Below the pieces are notes generated by a model. The model saw only the letters and a program-made list of their open reading frames with translations. It had not been told where the DNA came from and did no database searches. A stretch of DNA of 32,155 nt from positions 1 to 32,155 of the forward strand of contig NZ_KB899313.1 in assembly GCF_000378145.1 (NCBI RefSeq), given 5' to 3'. A program made the position numbers and the translations under genes. The DNA is from Saccharibacillus kuerlensis DSM 22868 (GTDB taxonomy: Bacteria; Bacillota; Bacilli; Paenibacillales; Paenibacillaceae). Each line of letters begins with the position of its first letter. Within the stretch, counting starts at the first letter, position 1. Positions 31,435 to 32,155 of this stretch are shown piece by piece.

Positions 31435-31851
31435 ATGAATGACAAAAAAGATGTCTTAGATAATGGTCCTTTTTTTCATGGTACTAAAGCAGAACTAAAA
31501 ATTGGAGATTTGTTAGAACCGCAATACATATCAAATTACCAAGATAAAAAATCTAACTATATATATTTTACTGCAACATTAGATGCTGCTAAATGGGGTG
31601 CCGAATTAGCAGCATCCAAATCAAAAGAAAGAATTTATATTGTAGAACCATCAGGTGAATTTGAAAATGACCCGAACGTAACTGACAAAAAATTTCCTGG
31701 GAACCCGACACGTTCTTATAGGTCTAAATCAGCATTGAAAATAATAGCTGAATTAGCTTCATGGGAAAGACATTCCGATGAACAAATAAATCATATGATT
31801 GCATCTATAAATAAGTTACGTGAAGAAGGGAAATTTGTAATATACGATTAA
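31435..31851 (+). CDS. arr: Rifamycin ADP-ribosyltransferase Arr
   Basis: 138 residues, the usual length for Arr. It transfers ADP-ribose from NAD to a hydroxyl of rifampicin-type antibiotics. Signatures: FFHGTKAELKIGDLLEP at the NAD-binding start, YIYFTATLDAAKWGAELA, RIYIVEPSGEFENDPNVTDK and KFPGNPTRSYRS, all hallmark Arr segments. The DNA is markedly more AT-rich than the surrounding genes, pointing to recent arrival. ATG 31435 with AGAGGTGG upstream. Resistance itself is not shown. Confidence 0.92.
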   Translation: MNDKKDVLDNGPFFHGTKAELKIGDLLEPQYISNYQDKKSNYIYFTATLDAAKWGAELAASKSKERIYIVEPSGEFENDPNVTDKKFPGNPTRSYRSKSALKIIAELASWERHSDEQINHMIASINKLREEGKFVIYD

Positions 31852-31990
31852 TCCGTAAATATACAATTTGCAATATATTTAGCGGATGTAAAGTTAATGA
31901 TGATGGAAAAGTCCATGCTCCACAAGAAAAGATTGTTATCGAAGTTGGCTTACACAAGTCAATATGTTCAAGAATAAAGCCTTTTAAACA
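31852..31990. other. AT-rich tail after arr; possible decayed gene text
   Basis: No start codon with a ribosome binding site. One open frame without a start, from about 31884, reads GCKVNDDGKVHAPQEK and EKIVIEVGLHKSI, which looks protein-like; it stays open into the next repeat by chance or as part of a gene fragment. No family recognised. Confidence 0.25.
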
Positions 31991-31995
31991 AGGCT

Positions 31996-32155
31996 CAGGC
32001 TGTCGAGAAAGTCACATCCGTAGAGAATCCGTGGAGGCTGCAGAGGAAATTCGTTCCGGTCGCGTGTTGAAATCGAGAAAAGGGATTAAATTTTATTGGA
32101 ATTTTCTCGATTTCAAAGGCGAACGCTGGCGCTCCTTCACTGAATTTCCTCTTCC
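31996..32155. repeat. Long inverted-repeat element, possible IS or MITE end, cut by the window edge
   Basis: Starts with CAGGCTGTCGAGAAAGTC, similar to ends of some IS1182-type elements. A 15-bp perfect inverted repeat (32067-32081 with 32102-32116) has a 20-base loop, and a second pair GAGGAAATTC (32043-32052) with GAATTTCCTC (32142-32151) lies outside it. The composition is richer in GC than the arr region. Whether it is a MITE, an IS end or a genome-wide repeat cannot be told from one copy. Confidence 0.45.

Overview
The window looks like an accessory stretch of a Paenibacillaceae-type Firmicute chromosome (Paenibacillus or Saccharibacillus-like). This is an inference from strong AGGAGG-type ribosome binding sites, a bacillithiol-type FosB, a GH36 alpha-galactosidase, FBP/FusB, DinB and GyrI-like families, and moderate GC interrupted by very AT-rich islands. 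No rRNA, tRNA, CRISPR array or integrase gene was seen.

Left edge (1-3180): a minus-strand gene starts at base 17 and runs off the window. It has a structured leader and may be an IS110-type recombinase. Next comes an AT-rich two-gene cassette encoding an AAA/ABC-type ATPase and a DUF4435/Toprim protein, the layout of the PARIS (AriA-AriB) anti-phage system. The cassette has its own terminator and a likely promoter. It lies between folded repeats of about 100 bp, and a third copy lies 280 bp further on. The repeats are built like integron attC sites. The left box of each repeat complements the right box of the PREVIOUS repeat better than its own, as cassette recombination predicts. This is the most notable observation in the window: an attC-like cassette array without a visible integrase, in an apparent Firmicute, carrying a defence system.

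Middle (3180-19490): a long series of mostly plus-strand, mostly single-gene units. They include two GyrI-like proteins, two GNAT acetyltransferases, a cupin, a small exported protein, an alditol oxidase, a zinc-dependent phospholipase C-like protein, a quinone oxidoreductase, a DUF1569 protein, an RCC1-repeat protein, a P-loop kinase overlapping fosB, VOC proteins, an EF-G-binding FBP/FusB-like protein and two DinB proteins. A minus-strand merR-SDR operon has a textbook MerR promoter with a 19-bp spacer and a dyad. Several genes are decaying: a DUF2262-like gene with an in-frame TGA, small broken genes, and a segmental duplication (FBP-DinB-YdeI remnant-membrane protein) in which each copy has lost different parts through short direct repeats.

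Right part (19490-32155): a methyl-accepting chemotaxis protein (minus), a divergent AraC regulator, an exported alpha/beta hydrolase, an APH-fold kinase, a C39-like protein, small membrane proteins, a two-TM protein fused to an AHSA1/SRPBCC domain, the GH36 alpha-galactosidase with 21-bp-phased direct repeats upstream, a YfcE-type phosphoesterase, and an AT-rich arr (rifamycin ADP-ribosyltransferase). The window ends in a long inverted-repeat element that may be an IS or MITE end.

Together the genes suggest a resistance, detoxification and defence reservoir: FosB (fosfomycin), Arr (rifamycin), FBP/FusB family (fusidic-acid-type ribosome rescue), an APH-fold kinase, GNATs, DinB-fold thiol-transferase candidates and PARIS. 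Actual resistance phenotypes are not shown by the sequence.
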